A DNA stretch of 64,000 nt from Fusibacter sp. A1 (lineage in GTDB: Bacteria; Bacillota; Clostridia; Peptostreptococcales; Acidaminobacteraceae), in the NCBI RefSeq assembly GCF_004125825.1, contig NZ_QQWI01000007.1:1-64000 (forward strand). The letters are read 5' to 3'. Below are positions 34,957 through 43,427 of the stretch, one piece after another. Positions within the stretch are counted from its first letter, which is position 1. Each line of letters starts with the position of its first letter. The translations under genes were made by a program, and so were the position numbers. The notes beneath the pieces were generated by a model. That model saw only the letters and a list, made by a program, of their open reading frames with translations, was not told the origin of the DNA and made no database searches.

Positions 34957-36282
34957 TCACTTAGTCAACACAAATTCGTCGATTATTAGCGAGGTGTCAT
35001 TTTCGACTGCATAAACGCGAATCAGAATCTGAAACTGAGTTGCCTTGATCACTGTATAAACAGGGTTGTTTTCATCGTAGTAAAGCGACTTCCAATATCG
35101 CTTTGCACTGGTATCTGCTTTGTAATATTTTGATCCAGAACCACTTCCGCCAACAAGATAGGTCACACCCTTATCGATTTCTACCACTTTTTCATCTTTT
35201 ACCGTAGTCCTATTGTAAATATGATCATGTCCACTTAAGACTAAATCAACTCCCAAAGCTTCAAATACTGAAGAAAATTCCCTGATGTAGTTCTCGTTGT
35301 ACCTCATCGGATACACACTTCGATGCATCAATACAATCTTAAATTTGTTTTTTTCACTTAGCATGATATCATTCAGCCAAGCTGTTTGCTCTTTAAAAAG
35401 TGAAGGTGATTCTGTATCTATGACAGCAATTCTCACATTTGGCAAATCGATATAATAGTTTCTTTCCTCTAATAATATTATTCCATTGTCAGGAAAGTTG
35501 AAGCTATGAATGAAATTCTCATCAGAACCCATTACATCATGGTTGCCAATTGGAGTCATCCATAGTCTGTCATCGAAATAATCACCCATAGCCAAGTCCA
35601 AATAGTTCCACTGCTCATCCTCTTCGCCATCATCCACCAGATCGCCAGCCAATAAGTTTATGTCTGGGTTTCCAGACTCCAGCAGCATGTGCTCGTAAAT
35701 CCTTCTAAAAGCATCGTATTGACTGCGCTTATAGCCTTGGATATCTCCAAAGAAGGATAGGATTACCTCTTTTGTGCCTACAGTTTCAAATTGATATTGC
35801 TGACTGATCAACTCACCTGATCTTAGGTAGTAAGTATAGCTGGTATCTGGCTTAAGCTCAATTAAGCTCGCTTTGAAAATATTTAACAACTCGGATTCAG
35901 CAAATTGTAGTTGCTCTACAAATACAGCATCATAAGTGTCCACAAGATGCCCTTGCGTGTCCAAAACTAGTACTGACGCGCTGTCTATGGATTGTGGCAA
36001 AGCAAACGTCACATTGATCATTTCAGATGGATTTTCACCTGGGGTGAGCATTAGCCTATAAGGTTTCAACTGTCCTACTAACAGTTCTTCAAAGGAAAAC
36101 ATGTCTTCTATATCTTCATTAGCGGATTCATTCGCATCAGCAGTTTGATCCACATCCCTTTCAATAATCACTTGATTGTCAAACGAGAAATGAATGACCG
36201 AATCGAATGCTAACTCTTGACTATGGACATTATTTAAGAAACCCACTAGTAAAAACAGCACAAGCATCTTTAATTGACTCAT
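34957..36282 (-). CDS. Secreted metallophosphoesterase (purple-acid-phosphatase-like)
   Basis: 441 residues. Signal peptide at ~1-21 (MLVLFLLVGFLNNVHSQE). The N-terminal half (~25-165) looks like a fibronectin-type beta domain, as in purple acid phosphatases (DTSYTYYLRSG). The catalytic domain has the five metallophosphoesterase blocks: FFGDIQG, LAGDLVDDG, IGNHDV, VLMHRS, and LSGHDHIYNRT. It is likely a two-metal phosphatase acting outside the membrane, perhaps on phosphate esters for Pi acquisition. RBS AAGGATG. It follows the acetyltransferase gene by 26 bases. Confidence 0.88.
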   Translation of the reverse strand: MSQLKMLVLFLLVGFLNNVHSQELAFDSVIHFSFDNQVIIERDVDQTADANESANEDIEDMFSFEELLVGQLKPYRLMLTPGENPSEMINVTFALPQSIDSASVLVLDTQGHLVDTYDAVFVEQLQFAESELLNIFKASLIELKPDTSYTYYLRSGELISQQYQFETVGTKEVILSFFGDIQGYKRSQYDAFRRIYEHMLLESGNPDINLLAGDLVDDGEEDEQWNYLDLAMGDYFDDRLWMTPIGNHDVMGSDENFIHSFNFPDNGIILLEERNYYIDLPNVRIAVIDTESPSLFKEQTAWLNDIMLSEKNKFKIVLMHRSVYPMRYNENYIREFSSVFEALGVDLVLSGHDHIYNRTTVKDEKVVEIDKGVTYLVGGSGSGSKYYKADTSAKRYWKSLYYDENNPVYTVIKATQFQILIRVYAVENDTSLIIDEFVLTK

Positions 36283-36308
36283 AGAATCATCCTTATCTTC
36301 ATAGGAAC

Positions 36309-36914
36309 TTAATCATAATTAACGATTTTTCTAAAAAGCATTTGAGTGTAGCAACCAGTAAAGGCGGATTCATATTTCTTTTGCAGCTTCCTATCGGATT
36401 CATCGAGTTCTAGGCATACTTGACTGACTTTACCATCATAGATATTAGTAAAGGATACTTTATGACCTGTTTTCAGTGAAAACAATTCATCAATGCTGTG
36501 CACTTGAGACTGAACCAAGAGCGAGCCTTTATAGCCCATCTTGACATAAAACTTTTCTGCTGATTCGACTGAACCAAGACTTATCGTTTTGATATGATAT
36601 TTTTTTGCTCTTTCTTCAAGCGCATGAATCATTTTTTTAGCGATTCCGGTTCGCCTGTAGTTTTCATCAACTGCCAAAAGTGCGATTGTTAAATTATCAC
36701 TATCCATCAATCTGCCAAAAACAAGGCCGATAACCTCATCTTCCTTACTCGCAAACAGCATCAAATCACTGTATTTTTCCATTCGTTCTTCCCACTTTTC
36801 AAAGGAGTATTCGGGATTATCAATAATTGGTCTACCTTTAAATACGACTTTGAAGAGGTTGAATGATTTTTTAAGTTCTTGTAAGGATGAAACATCATTT
36901 ATACCGTAACCCAT
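36309..36914 (-). CDS. GNAT family N-acetyltransferase
   Basis: 201 residues, RBS AAGGAGA. The core includes LLAVDENYRRTGIAKKMIHA (R-R-x-G-I-A acetyl-CoA loop) and SAEKFYVKMGYKGS. The C-terminal ~60 residues extend beyond the fold. Substrate unknown. Likely transcribed together with the metallophosphoesterase. Confidence 0.85.
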   Translation of the reverse strand: MGYGINDVSSLQELKKSFNLFKVVFKGRPIIDNPEYSFEKWEERMEKYSDLMLFASKEDEVIGLVFGRLMDSDNLTIALLAVDENYRRTGIAKKMIHALEERAKKYHIKTISLGSVESAEKFYVKMGYKGSLLVQSQVHSIDELFSLKTGHKVSFTNIYDGKVSQVCLELDESDRKLQKKYESAFTGCYTQMLFRKIVNYD

Positions 36915-37010
36915 ATGATCGGTCTCCTTAGTGATATGTCTGTAATTACCTTTCCCCTGCCAGATATATTATGATTGATCAGTTGTATAAGTTCATGCTC
37001 ACATCCATCC

Positions 37011-38096
37011 TCAATGCATGTGTCGATGATGCAAGTCGGGTGTATGGGCATGCTTGTGCTCCATTAGATCATGGGTGTGTTCATGAGAATGTTCAAACGT
37101 GATATCCTCATCGTGCATATGCATGTGGTGCCCATCGTCATGCCTATGTTTATGCTCATGCCGCTCGTAATTATGGGCATGTTTGTGCTTGTGATCTTCC
37201 GATACGGCGAAATAAGTACCCAGCAGCATGATTGCAAGTGCGATTAGGAATGATTTTGTGATCGGTTCATGAAGGACAAGAAACGAAATCAGCACTCCTA
37301 TAAATGGTGCTGTCGCATAGTATGCGCTTGTTCTTGCTGCTCCAAGGTCCCTTTGCGCCCTGATATAAAGAAAGATACCCAGTCCATATGTCACAAACCC
37401 TAGAAGCAAGGCAATCGCTATGTACAACCAATTATTACTGTATGCCTTAAGATAAAAACAAATCAGTGCAGAACCGGTTCCAGAACCCAATCCCTTGATG
37501 ACCACAATTTGCAAAGGGTCCTTTAAAGATAGCATTCTTGTGCAGTTGTTTTCTAAACCCCAAAATATGCAAGCCAGTAATACAAAAATGGAGCCAAGAG
37601 AAAAGGACAGACTGCTAAAATCACTCACTGACAAGATTATGCTCGAAATAGTAATAAGTGTAATCGCAAACCACATTCTACGACCTACTGTTTCCTTGAA
37701 AATAAATAGCGCAATCAAAGAAGTCGCAACAATCTCAAAATTATTAAGTAACGATGCGTTCGCGGCTGTTGTCTTGGACAATCCAAACATCAAAAGAATT
37801 GGTGCTGCAATATCAAGAACTATCATCCAAAGAATATACTTAGTTTCATTTTTTGTGATTTGGGCTTCGAATCGTTCCTTTTTTCTCAATTCGATATAGG
37901 CATTGACACCTGCCATTCCAAAACCCGCACCTAAATATAAAAGAGCGGCCATAAGTACAGGTGGTAGTTCTCTCAAAAGAAGTTTTGCCACTGGTGAACT
38001 GACACCATATAAGAGCGCAGCCAATATCGCAAGTCCTATCGCTTTGAACTTGACACCACTGTCTTTCTTTGTCTGTATCATTGTTTCATATCCCAT
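37011..38096 (-). CDS. EamA/DMT transporter with histidine-rich cytoplasmic tail
   Basis: About 361 residues from ATG 38096 (GAGAGG seven bases upstream); the TTG at 38111 is less likely. Ten hydrophobic segments in two EamA halves (LYGVSSPVAKLLLRELPPV; YYATAPFIGVLISFLVLHEP) form a drug/metabolite transporter. The last ~62 residues are an extreme His/Asp tail with 23 histidines (HKHKHAHNYERHEHKHRH and so on), a pattern seen in zinc or nickel transporters and chaperones. This suggests metal efflux, metal-sensing or metal buffering, unlike ordinary DMT exporters. Confidence 0.85.
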   Translation of the reverse strand: MGYETMIQTKKDSGVKFKAIGLAILAALLYGVSSPVAKLLLRELPPVLMAALLYLGAGFGMAGVNAYIELRKKERFEAQITKNETKYILWMIVLDIAAPILLMFGLSKTTAANASLLNNFEIVATSLIALFIFKETVGRRMWFAITLITISSIILSVSDFSSLSFSLGSIFVLLACIFWGLENNCTRMLSLKDPLQIVVIKGLGSGTGSALICFYLKAYSNNWLYIAIALLLGFVTYGLGIFLYIRAQRDLGAARTSAYYATAPFIGVLISFLVLHEPITKSFLIALAIMLLGTYFAVSEDHKHKHAHNYERHEHKHRHDDGHHMHMHDEDITFEHSHEHTHDLMEHKHAHTPDLHHRHMH

Positions 38097-38111
38097 TTGA
38101 TGTCCTCTCAA

Positions 38112-38800
38112 TAGTTAATCGTCCCACAACTGAGTTTCGCTTAGCATTTAGTTTCTTTATTTGTGTTTCTAAACAGAAGTTACATGAGGAAATTTCATAA
38201 TAGATCACACCTGTTAAAAATGCAATAGCTAAAGCTTGCCAAGAACGCAAATATGTTGATGGACCTTTTTAACATCACCCTGCCATCCTCTGATCAATTT
38301 CGGTCCTATCTGCGATTATATCAAGTTCAGTACATTCTCACCACTTTGGCAAGCCAACCTATTACCTTTAAAAGAGAAAATTATTTCATCTCATCTTCTT
38401 TTTTATATTCCCGCAACCTAGATATTTTACCAGTATACATTTTGATACGTATCCTTTTAGATCCACTGACAGCGAACACTATTGCATATCAATTCTGTTC
38501 GTAACATTCATAATCCATAAGAAATAGTAATCCTTTATCTAACACTTTCTAATCATGTAAGCTGCATTTTCTAGTATGCGTAATCATGTAACAACACATC
38601 ATTAAAATGAATAACACCTTAATGAATTTATTACTCTACAAATCATACCATTTATTGACACCGTAGTCACATAATCATTGTCAGAATATATTTCAAATGC
38701 TTGCTATGCTCATATCAATTGCTACTTATACTTCATCACTTATAAGACTGTCAAACATCGCTTATACCAATTGTCCTATAAAATTTAGAACAGTTCCTAA
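38112..38800. other. Intergenic region without recognised features
   Basis: About 690 AT-rich bases between the divergent DMT and SDR genes. Reading both strands I find no convincing gene, hairpin or repeat. A short open frame at 38253-38504 has no RBS and unnatural composition. Confidence 0.55.
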
Positions 38801-38829
38801 TTGAACTAAGTAGTTGTCTAGCATATGAT
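38801..38829 (+). promoter_or_regulatory. Sigma-A-type promoter of SDR gene
   Basis: TTGAAC at 38801-38806, a 17-base spacer, TATGAT at 38824-38829, ending 30 bases before ATG 38860. Confidence 0.6.
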
Positions 38830-38859
38830 TAGCTTATCTGAGAGCTACAAGGAGGTATC

Positions 38860-39603
38860 ATGATTTCTACTAATCTTAAGTGGGCATTCGTTACTGGAGC
38901 AAGTCGTGGAATTGGTTGTGAGTTAAGCTTGTTTCTTGCTCAAAAGGGTTTTAATTTGTTGTTACATGCAAGAAAACGCGAAAATCTGGCAGCAGTAAAA
39001 GAAAAGGTGGAGTCTCTTGGAAGTATCGTTCATACTTTCGAAGCGGAACTTTCCGATTCTGACCAGGTGATTGAGATGCTGGCAAAAATTGATGAATTGG
39101 CTTTACGTGTGGACTATGTCTTCAACAATGCCGGTATTCAAATTGCTTATCGGCATGATTTCTTTAAAACACCTGTAGAAGACTTTGACCTAAGTAACAA
39201 GATCAACCTAGTGGCACCCATGCAGATCTGTTATCACTTTTTACCAAAAATGATCGCGAATGATTTCGGGCGTATTGTCAATACGACTAGCGGAATCAAA
39301 AATGAACCCGAGCAGGCCGGATATTCAGCAAGCAAGGCTGCGCTTGACAAGGTCACCAAAGATATCGGGTCTAAGCTTGAAGGAACTGACGTGATGATCA
39401 ATTTGGTCGATCCAGGTTGGTGTAGAACAGATTTGGGCGGACCGAGCGCACCAAACGATCCTAGAAGTACGCTTCCGGGTGTGGCGCTTCCTGCTTTCTT
39501 GAATGATAAAAAGAGTGGACGCATTTTTGAAGCACAAGACTTCAAGGATATGCTCCTTGAGGAAGCCATTGATTTTGTTCAAAAGTCTACAATCAATCAG
39601 TAA
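38860..39603 (+). CDS. Short-chain dehydrogenase/reductase
   Basis: 247 residues, RBS AAGGAGG. Classical SDR features: cofactor loop TGASRGIG near 13-20, NNAG near 88-91, catalytic Ser in NTTSGIK and Y-x-x-x-K in YSASKAAL. The residue set after the second strand (HARKREN) suggests NADP(H). Substrate unknown. Monocistronic, with its own promoter and terminator. Confidence 0.9.
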   Translation: MISTNLKWAFVTGASRGIGCELSLFLAQKGFNLLLHARKRENLAAVKEKVESLGSIVHTFEAELSDSDQVIEMLAKIDELALRVDYVFNNAGIQIAYRHDFFKTPVEDFDLSNKINLVAPMQICYHFLPKMIANDFGRIVNTTSGIKNEPEQAGYSASKAALDKVTKDIGSKLEGTDVMINLVDPGWCRTDLGGPSAPNDPRSTLPGVALPAFLNDKKSGRIFEAQDFKDMLLEEAIDFVQKSTINQ

Positions 39604-39620
39604 TTTGTTTGCTAATGCAA

Positions 39621-39653
39621 AAAGAGTAGCGGCTACCGTAGTCGCTACTCTTT
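39621..39653 (+). terminator. Terminator of SDR gene
   Basis: AAAGAGTAGCG / CGCTACTCTTT stem followed by CTTTATTC. It could also serve the minus-strand remnant side. Confidence 0.8.
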
Positions 39654-39701
39654 CTTTATTCTTCTAATCTCTGTGTATCTTTACTATCTGTTGGTGTGAC
39701 T

Positions 39702-39899
39702 CTATAGTGATGAAAAAAGGTATTTATTTCTCTTATAAGCGCCGATGAGTTGCAACGTCATCAATATCCAAATGACGGGTTCACTGATAATGACACCGAA
39801 ATAGCCGATTTTAGGAATGAATAAAGGACCTAGTACAAAATAGAAGGGTATATTCCACAGTAAGTACCGACTACCTGTAGCTTTCTCATGGTATTTCCC
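39702..39899 (-). pseudogene. Remnant of a MATE-type efflux transporter C-terminus
   Basis: About 65 codons resembling the last two helices of MATE family transporters (RYLLWNIPFYFVLGPLFIPK, then GVIISEPVIWILMTLQLIGA and a short basic tail). There is no transporter body upstream: the HTH gene at 39957 begins on the other strand at once. The N-terminal part of the open frame (39900-39989) is antisense to that gene and not meaningful. Confidence 0.5.
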
Positions 39900-39956
39900 T
39901 TCATATGAGTTATAATAAATACAGCTATGTAAATCACTAATGTATTGGAGGTTTCT

Positions 39957-40895
39957 ATGAACTTGGATTTTGTGCGGTTTGGTGATCAAATCCGGCAGAT
40001 AAGAAAAAACTGCGGTGTATCACAGGAAAAGGTGTCTGAGATTACAGGAGTGGCTATCGAGACGCTTCGCAGACTTGAAAAAGGGATTGCAGAGCCAAAA
40101 CTATCGACGCTAGAGAAGCTGTCTGAGGTTTATAAATACGACTTGATCTTCCTACTGACTAAACACAGAAGCAAGTTCAGCTTTTTTTCAAATGAGATTG
40201 CCGGGATGATCACGAATGAGCTGGATAGCCTTAACTACGTGGAGTTGAAAGCTAAAATAGAAGAGGTCATTCAGCATATCATCGATTCGAACGGTCCTAA
40301 GCATAATAGCAAGTATTATATCGACTACCTTGAGGGGTTTAAGTCATTAGAGCTGAATACCACTAAGAACATCGATAAGAACATCATCAATACAGAAGCG
40401 ATCCTTATGTTGTTAAGTAAGGACCGTAAGAATATTGCAACTGATCCCTATCTGTTTTCACTCGAGGTTTCCGCATCGATCTACTTGGTGATTCAGTATA
40501 GGCGCAGCAAAAGAAATATTGAAGCGATTAACCTGATCGAATGCCTCATAGATAAGATTAGGTCTTACCCAGCACTTTCTGATGAGCATATCAGAAACCT
40601 TGCGACGCTCTATTTGAACTTGAGCTATTCCTACCACCATTTGGATGAACATGAAAAAGTGAAAGCCATTGTAGACGGTGCTATTGGCGATCCAGTTCTT
40701 TCGTTTAGGAGTACGACCTACAACAATCTGATGCTACGAAAAGCAATTGCGATGTTCCATTTGGACGATCCAGACTATTATCATATCCTTACAGGGGTAC
40801 TTCTCAACGAAACAGAGGTTCGAAAAAACCAGATAGGAAAAACGCTGCTTGATCTTTATGGGATTGACCATCATGTGATGAAGCATGGGGTTTAG
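39957..40895 (+). CDS. XRE-type regulator with TPR-like C-terminal domain
   Basis: 312 residues from ATG 39957 (TGGAGG). An HTH at ~9-62 (IRQIRKNCGVSQEKVSEITG; LRRLEKGIAEPKLSTLEKLS) is followed by ~240 residues of helical repeat sequence, the layout of Rgg/PlcR-like peptide-sensing regulators and related HTH-TPR proteins. Whether it responds to a peptide is not known; no peptide pheromone ORF is evident nearby. Confidence 0.8.
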   Translation: MNLDFVRFGDQIRQIRKNCGVSQEKVSEITGVAIETLRRLEKGIAEPKLSTLEKLSEVYKYDLIFLLTKHRSKFSFFSNEIAGMITNELDSLNYVELKAKIEEVIQHIIDSNGPKHNSKYYIDYLEGFKSLELNTTKNIDKNIINTEAILMLLSKDRKNIATDPYLFSLEVSASIYLVIQYRRSKRNIEAINLIECLIDKIRSYPALSDEHIRNLATLYLNLSYSYHHLDEHEKVKAIVDGAIGDPVLSFRSTTYNNLMLRKAIAMFHLDDPDYYHILTGVLLNETEVRKNQIGKTLLDLYGIDHHVMKHGV

Positions 40896-40912
40896 GTTGT
40901 TCTGAAAAAGAG

Positions 40913-40951
40913 CGCCTTTAAGACCAAAGAACTTAATTTGATCTCAAGGCG
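40913..40951. terminator. Weak hairpin between convergent genes
   Basis: CGCCTT / AAGGCG with partial inner pairing, between the convergent HTH and rarA genes. The T-runs are poor, so the terminator call is tentative. Confidence 0.35.
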
Positions 40952-40961
40952 ACTACGTAGA

Positions 40962-42290
40962 TTATTTGTTTTGTATGCTGTTTAAGTAGGCTTTCAGGTG
41001 CTTTTCTTCGCCTCTATCGCTTGGGTCGTAGTAGCTAGCACCTTGTAGTGCTTCTGGCATGTATTGCTGCTTCACGTAGGCTCCGTCATAGGCGTGCGGA
41101 TATTTGTAGTCTACCCCATGCCCTAGTTTTTTTGCGCTTTTATATGACGCGTCTTTTAAATGACTTGGCACTTCACCGATATCTTTTGTTTCAACATCCG
41201 CCTGTGCCAGTCCTATTGCCGCATAGGCTTTATTTGATTTGGGCGAACTTGCAAGATAAGTCACCGCTTGAGAAAGTACGATTCTACCTTCTGGCATACC
41301 AATCAGTTTAATGGCATCTGCAGCTGCGGTCGCCACCACAAGGGCCATCGGGTTTGCATTTCCGATATCTTCTGCTGCACTGATCACAATTCTTCTGACG
41401 ATGAACATAGGGTCTTCTCCGCCCGCTATCATTCTTGCCATATAATGCAGTGCCGCATCAGGGTCAGAGCCCCTGATGCTCTTTATAAAGGCTGATACGA
41501 TATCATAATGCTGGTCTCCGCCCTTATCGTACCTGACGTCTTTTCTTTGAAAGCTTGCTTTGATATCCGCTAAGGTAACCACAAGATCACCGTCTCTGTT
41601 TGGATCGGTTGACAGAACGGCAAGTTCTAGCGCGTTAAGCGCCTTACGGGCGTCGCCGTAACAAAAGTTAGCAAGGTAGCTGATTGCCTCTTCTTCCATG
41701 ATGGGATGATAATCCGCAAGCCCTCGTCCAGGTTCTGACAGGGCTCTTTTTATGATGATGGTCAGTTGATCGTCGTCAAGCGCCTCTAGTCTAAATACCA
41801 TGGTTCTTGAGATCAAGGCGCCGTTGACTTCGAAGTATGGATTTTCTGTAGTCGCCCCAATCAGGCATATCACACCGTTTTCAACATAAGGTAGCAAGGC
41901 GTCCTGCTGTGCCTTATTGAACCTGTGGATCTCGTCGATAAAGAGTATGGTCTTTTGACCGCTAAGTTTTGCGTATTCGGCCTTTGCTATGGCCTCTTTG
42001 ATGTCTTTTATTCCAGATGTGACAGCGTTCATGTTAAGGTACTGCGACGAGGTAATCTTTGCGATGATTCTAGCGATGCTTGTCTTGCCCACACCGGTAG
42101 GACCATAGAAGATGATCGACCGCATCTGGTCCGCCTTGATCATTCTTCTTAAAAGTGTTCCTTCGCCAAGCACCGATTCCTGCCCGACAAACTCATCAAG
42201 GCTTGCAGGTTTCATCCGCTCTGCAAGTGGCGCATCGTGTCTGATTTGTTCATCGTTTATCATGTCCAGTAGATTCATTCTCTCACCCAT
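40962..42290 (-). CDS. rarA: Replication-associated recombination protein RarA (MgsA)
   Basis: 442 residues, the usual length. AAA+ clamp-loader-like ATPase: Walker A GPTGVGKT at 63-70, Walker B LFIDEIHRFNK near 115-125, sensor GATTENP, then the C-terminal tetramerisation domain (GSDPDAALHYMARMIAGGED; LPHLKDASYKSAKKLGHG-like stretch as SHLKDASYKSAKKLGHG). It acts at stalled replication forks with SSB. The start may be ATG 42290 or the ATG at 42278. Convergent with the HTH gene, and separated from orr by a terminator. Confidence 0.92.
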   Translation of the reverse strand: MGERMNLLDMINDEQIRHDAPLAERMKPASLDEFVGQESVLGEGTLLRRMIKADQMRSIIFYGPTGVGKTSIARIIAKITSSQYLNMNAVTSGIKDIKEAIAKAEYAKLSGQKTILFIDEIHRFNKAQQDALLPYVENGVICLIGATTENPYFEVNGALISRTMVFRLEALDDDQLTIIIKRALSEPGRGLADYHPIMEEEAISYLANFCYGDARKALNALELAVLSTDPNRDGDLVVTLADIKASFQRKDVRYDKGGDQHYDIVSAFIKSIRGSDPDAALHYMARMIAGGEDPMFIVRRIVISAAEDIGNANPMALVVATAAADAIKLIGMPEGRIVLSQAVTYLASSPKSNKAYAAIGLAQADVETKDIGEVPSHLKDASYKSAKKLGHGVDYKYPHAYDGAYVKQQYMPEALQGASYYDPSDRGEEKHLKAYLNSIQNK

Positions 42291-42311
42291 ATCTTCATTG
42301 GTTGTATTAAA

Positions 42312-42343
42312 AAAGCTGTTATCCCAAAATGGATAACAGCTTT
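42312..42343 (-). terminator. Terminator of ornithine operon
   Basis: AAAGCTGTTATCC / GGATAACAGCTTT perfect 13-bp stem with T/A flanks, directly after the orr stop at 42358. Confidence 0.88.
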
Positions 42344-42357
42344 ATTATAACATAAAA

Positions 42358-43416
42358 CTACTTATATACACGCTTAACATAAGGCGATGTTGCCAGTGAT
42401 AAGAGTCCACCATATTCAAGATTGAACGTTACCGTGTCGCCTACCTTGTAGTCGTTTGCAACTTCAGTAAGATCGACAATCAGGTGATCGCTTGATGCAC
42501 CAAAGATTCTGATACGGCTATCCACAGGGATGATGTTGTCGACATTCACGTCTTGTCTTCCTACTGCAAGTATCGCGCGTGTTTTGATGCCTTCATCCTC
42601 GAACACCGGCTTATTGCCGAACGCGTCCATACCGATTTCACCGATTGGCAGCGTCGGTTTTTCCTTCATTTCAATGATCTCTGCAACCAGCTGAAAAGCA
42701 TCCTGATGTGTGTTTTCGATAGCGTCACCGAATGCGGTTTCTCTGCCAAGTACAAGCGCCTCACCAAGTCTAAGATTGTTGATTCCTTTTGGAAGGCCAT
42801 CTCTGTCAAGCAGGTATAGGCTACTTGAATTACCACCAGATACGATATCAAGTGTTAAGCCGTATTCAGACTCCAGTCGTCTTGCAAATGCAGAAATCTG
42901 ACCAAGGTTGTCTGCATTTGGCACCACTCCGCCGTAGCATGTCAAGTTGACTCCAACACCGATTAGCTGAATGTTTTCAAGTGCAGTGATCTCACTGACT
43001 GTCGCTTCAAAGTCTACCGGCATGATGCCTTCTCTTAAGTCGCCAAGATCAATCATCAGAATGATCTCATGCACTAAGCCTTTGGCACTTGCCGCCTGGT
43101 TAATCGCTTTGATCGTTGCGACTTCAGAGTTTAGGGTGATATCCGCTGCTTCGACAACTCGCGCGGCTTCAGAAATCATCGGTAGTCTTAAAAGTACTTT
43201 TTTAGGTGCGAAAAACTGCAGTCTTTCAAGGTTTTCAATTCTAGAATCCGCCAAGTAGTCTACACCGCCGTCCACATAAGCCTGTGCTGATTTTTCGTCA
43301 GCACAGAATACTTTGGTGACACCCATTACAGAAATTCCCTGTGCTTTGCATTTATCAACTAATACTTTTGTATTTTCTTGCAGTTTTTTTAAATCGATTA
43401 CTAATTGAGGGTACAT
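42358..43416 (-). CDS. orr: Ornithine racemase
   Basis: 352 residues, RBS GGAGGATAG. N-terminal alanine-racemase-type PLP barrel: VMGVTKVFCAD with the PLP lysine at 35, then LADSRIENLERL. This alanine/ornithine racemase family makes D-ornithine from L-ornithine, the substrate of the aminomutase encoded upstream in the operon. The family assignment plus position as the last gene of a complete ornithine cluster make the call firm. It follows the GlmL-like gene by 11 bases. Confidence 0.92.
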   Translation of the reverse strand: MYPQLVIDLKKLQENTKVLVDKCKAQGISVMGVTKVFCADEKSAQAYVDGGVDYLADSRIENLERLQFFAPKKVLLRLPMISEAARVVEAADITLNSEVATIKAINQAASAKGLVHEIILMIDLGDLREGIMPVDFEATVSEITALENIQLIGVGVNLTCYGGVVPNADNLGQISAFARRLESEYGLTLDIVSGGNSSSLYLLDRDGLPKGINNLRLGEALVLGRETAFGDAIENTHQDAFQLVAEIIEMKEKPTLPIGEIGMDAFGNKPVFEDEGIKTRAILAVGRQDVNVDNIIPVDSRIRIFGASSDHLIVDLTEVANDYKVGDTVTFNLEYGGLLSLATSPYVKRVYK

Positions 43417-43427
43417 CCTATCCTCCG

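Noticed and set aside
38253-38504. 83-codon plus-strand ORF in a large intergenic gap
   Set aside because: No RBS, AT-driven composition rich in Tyr/Leu/Ile/Ser, no recognisable family.
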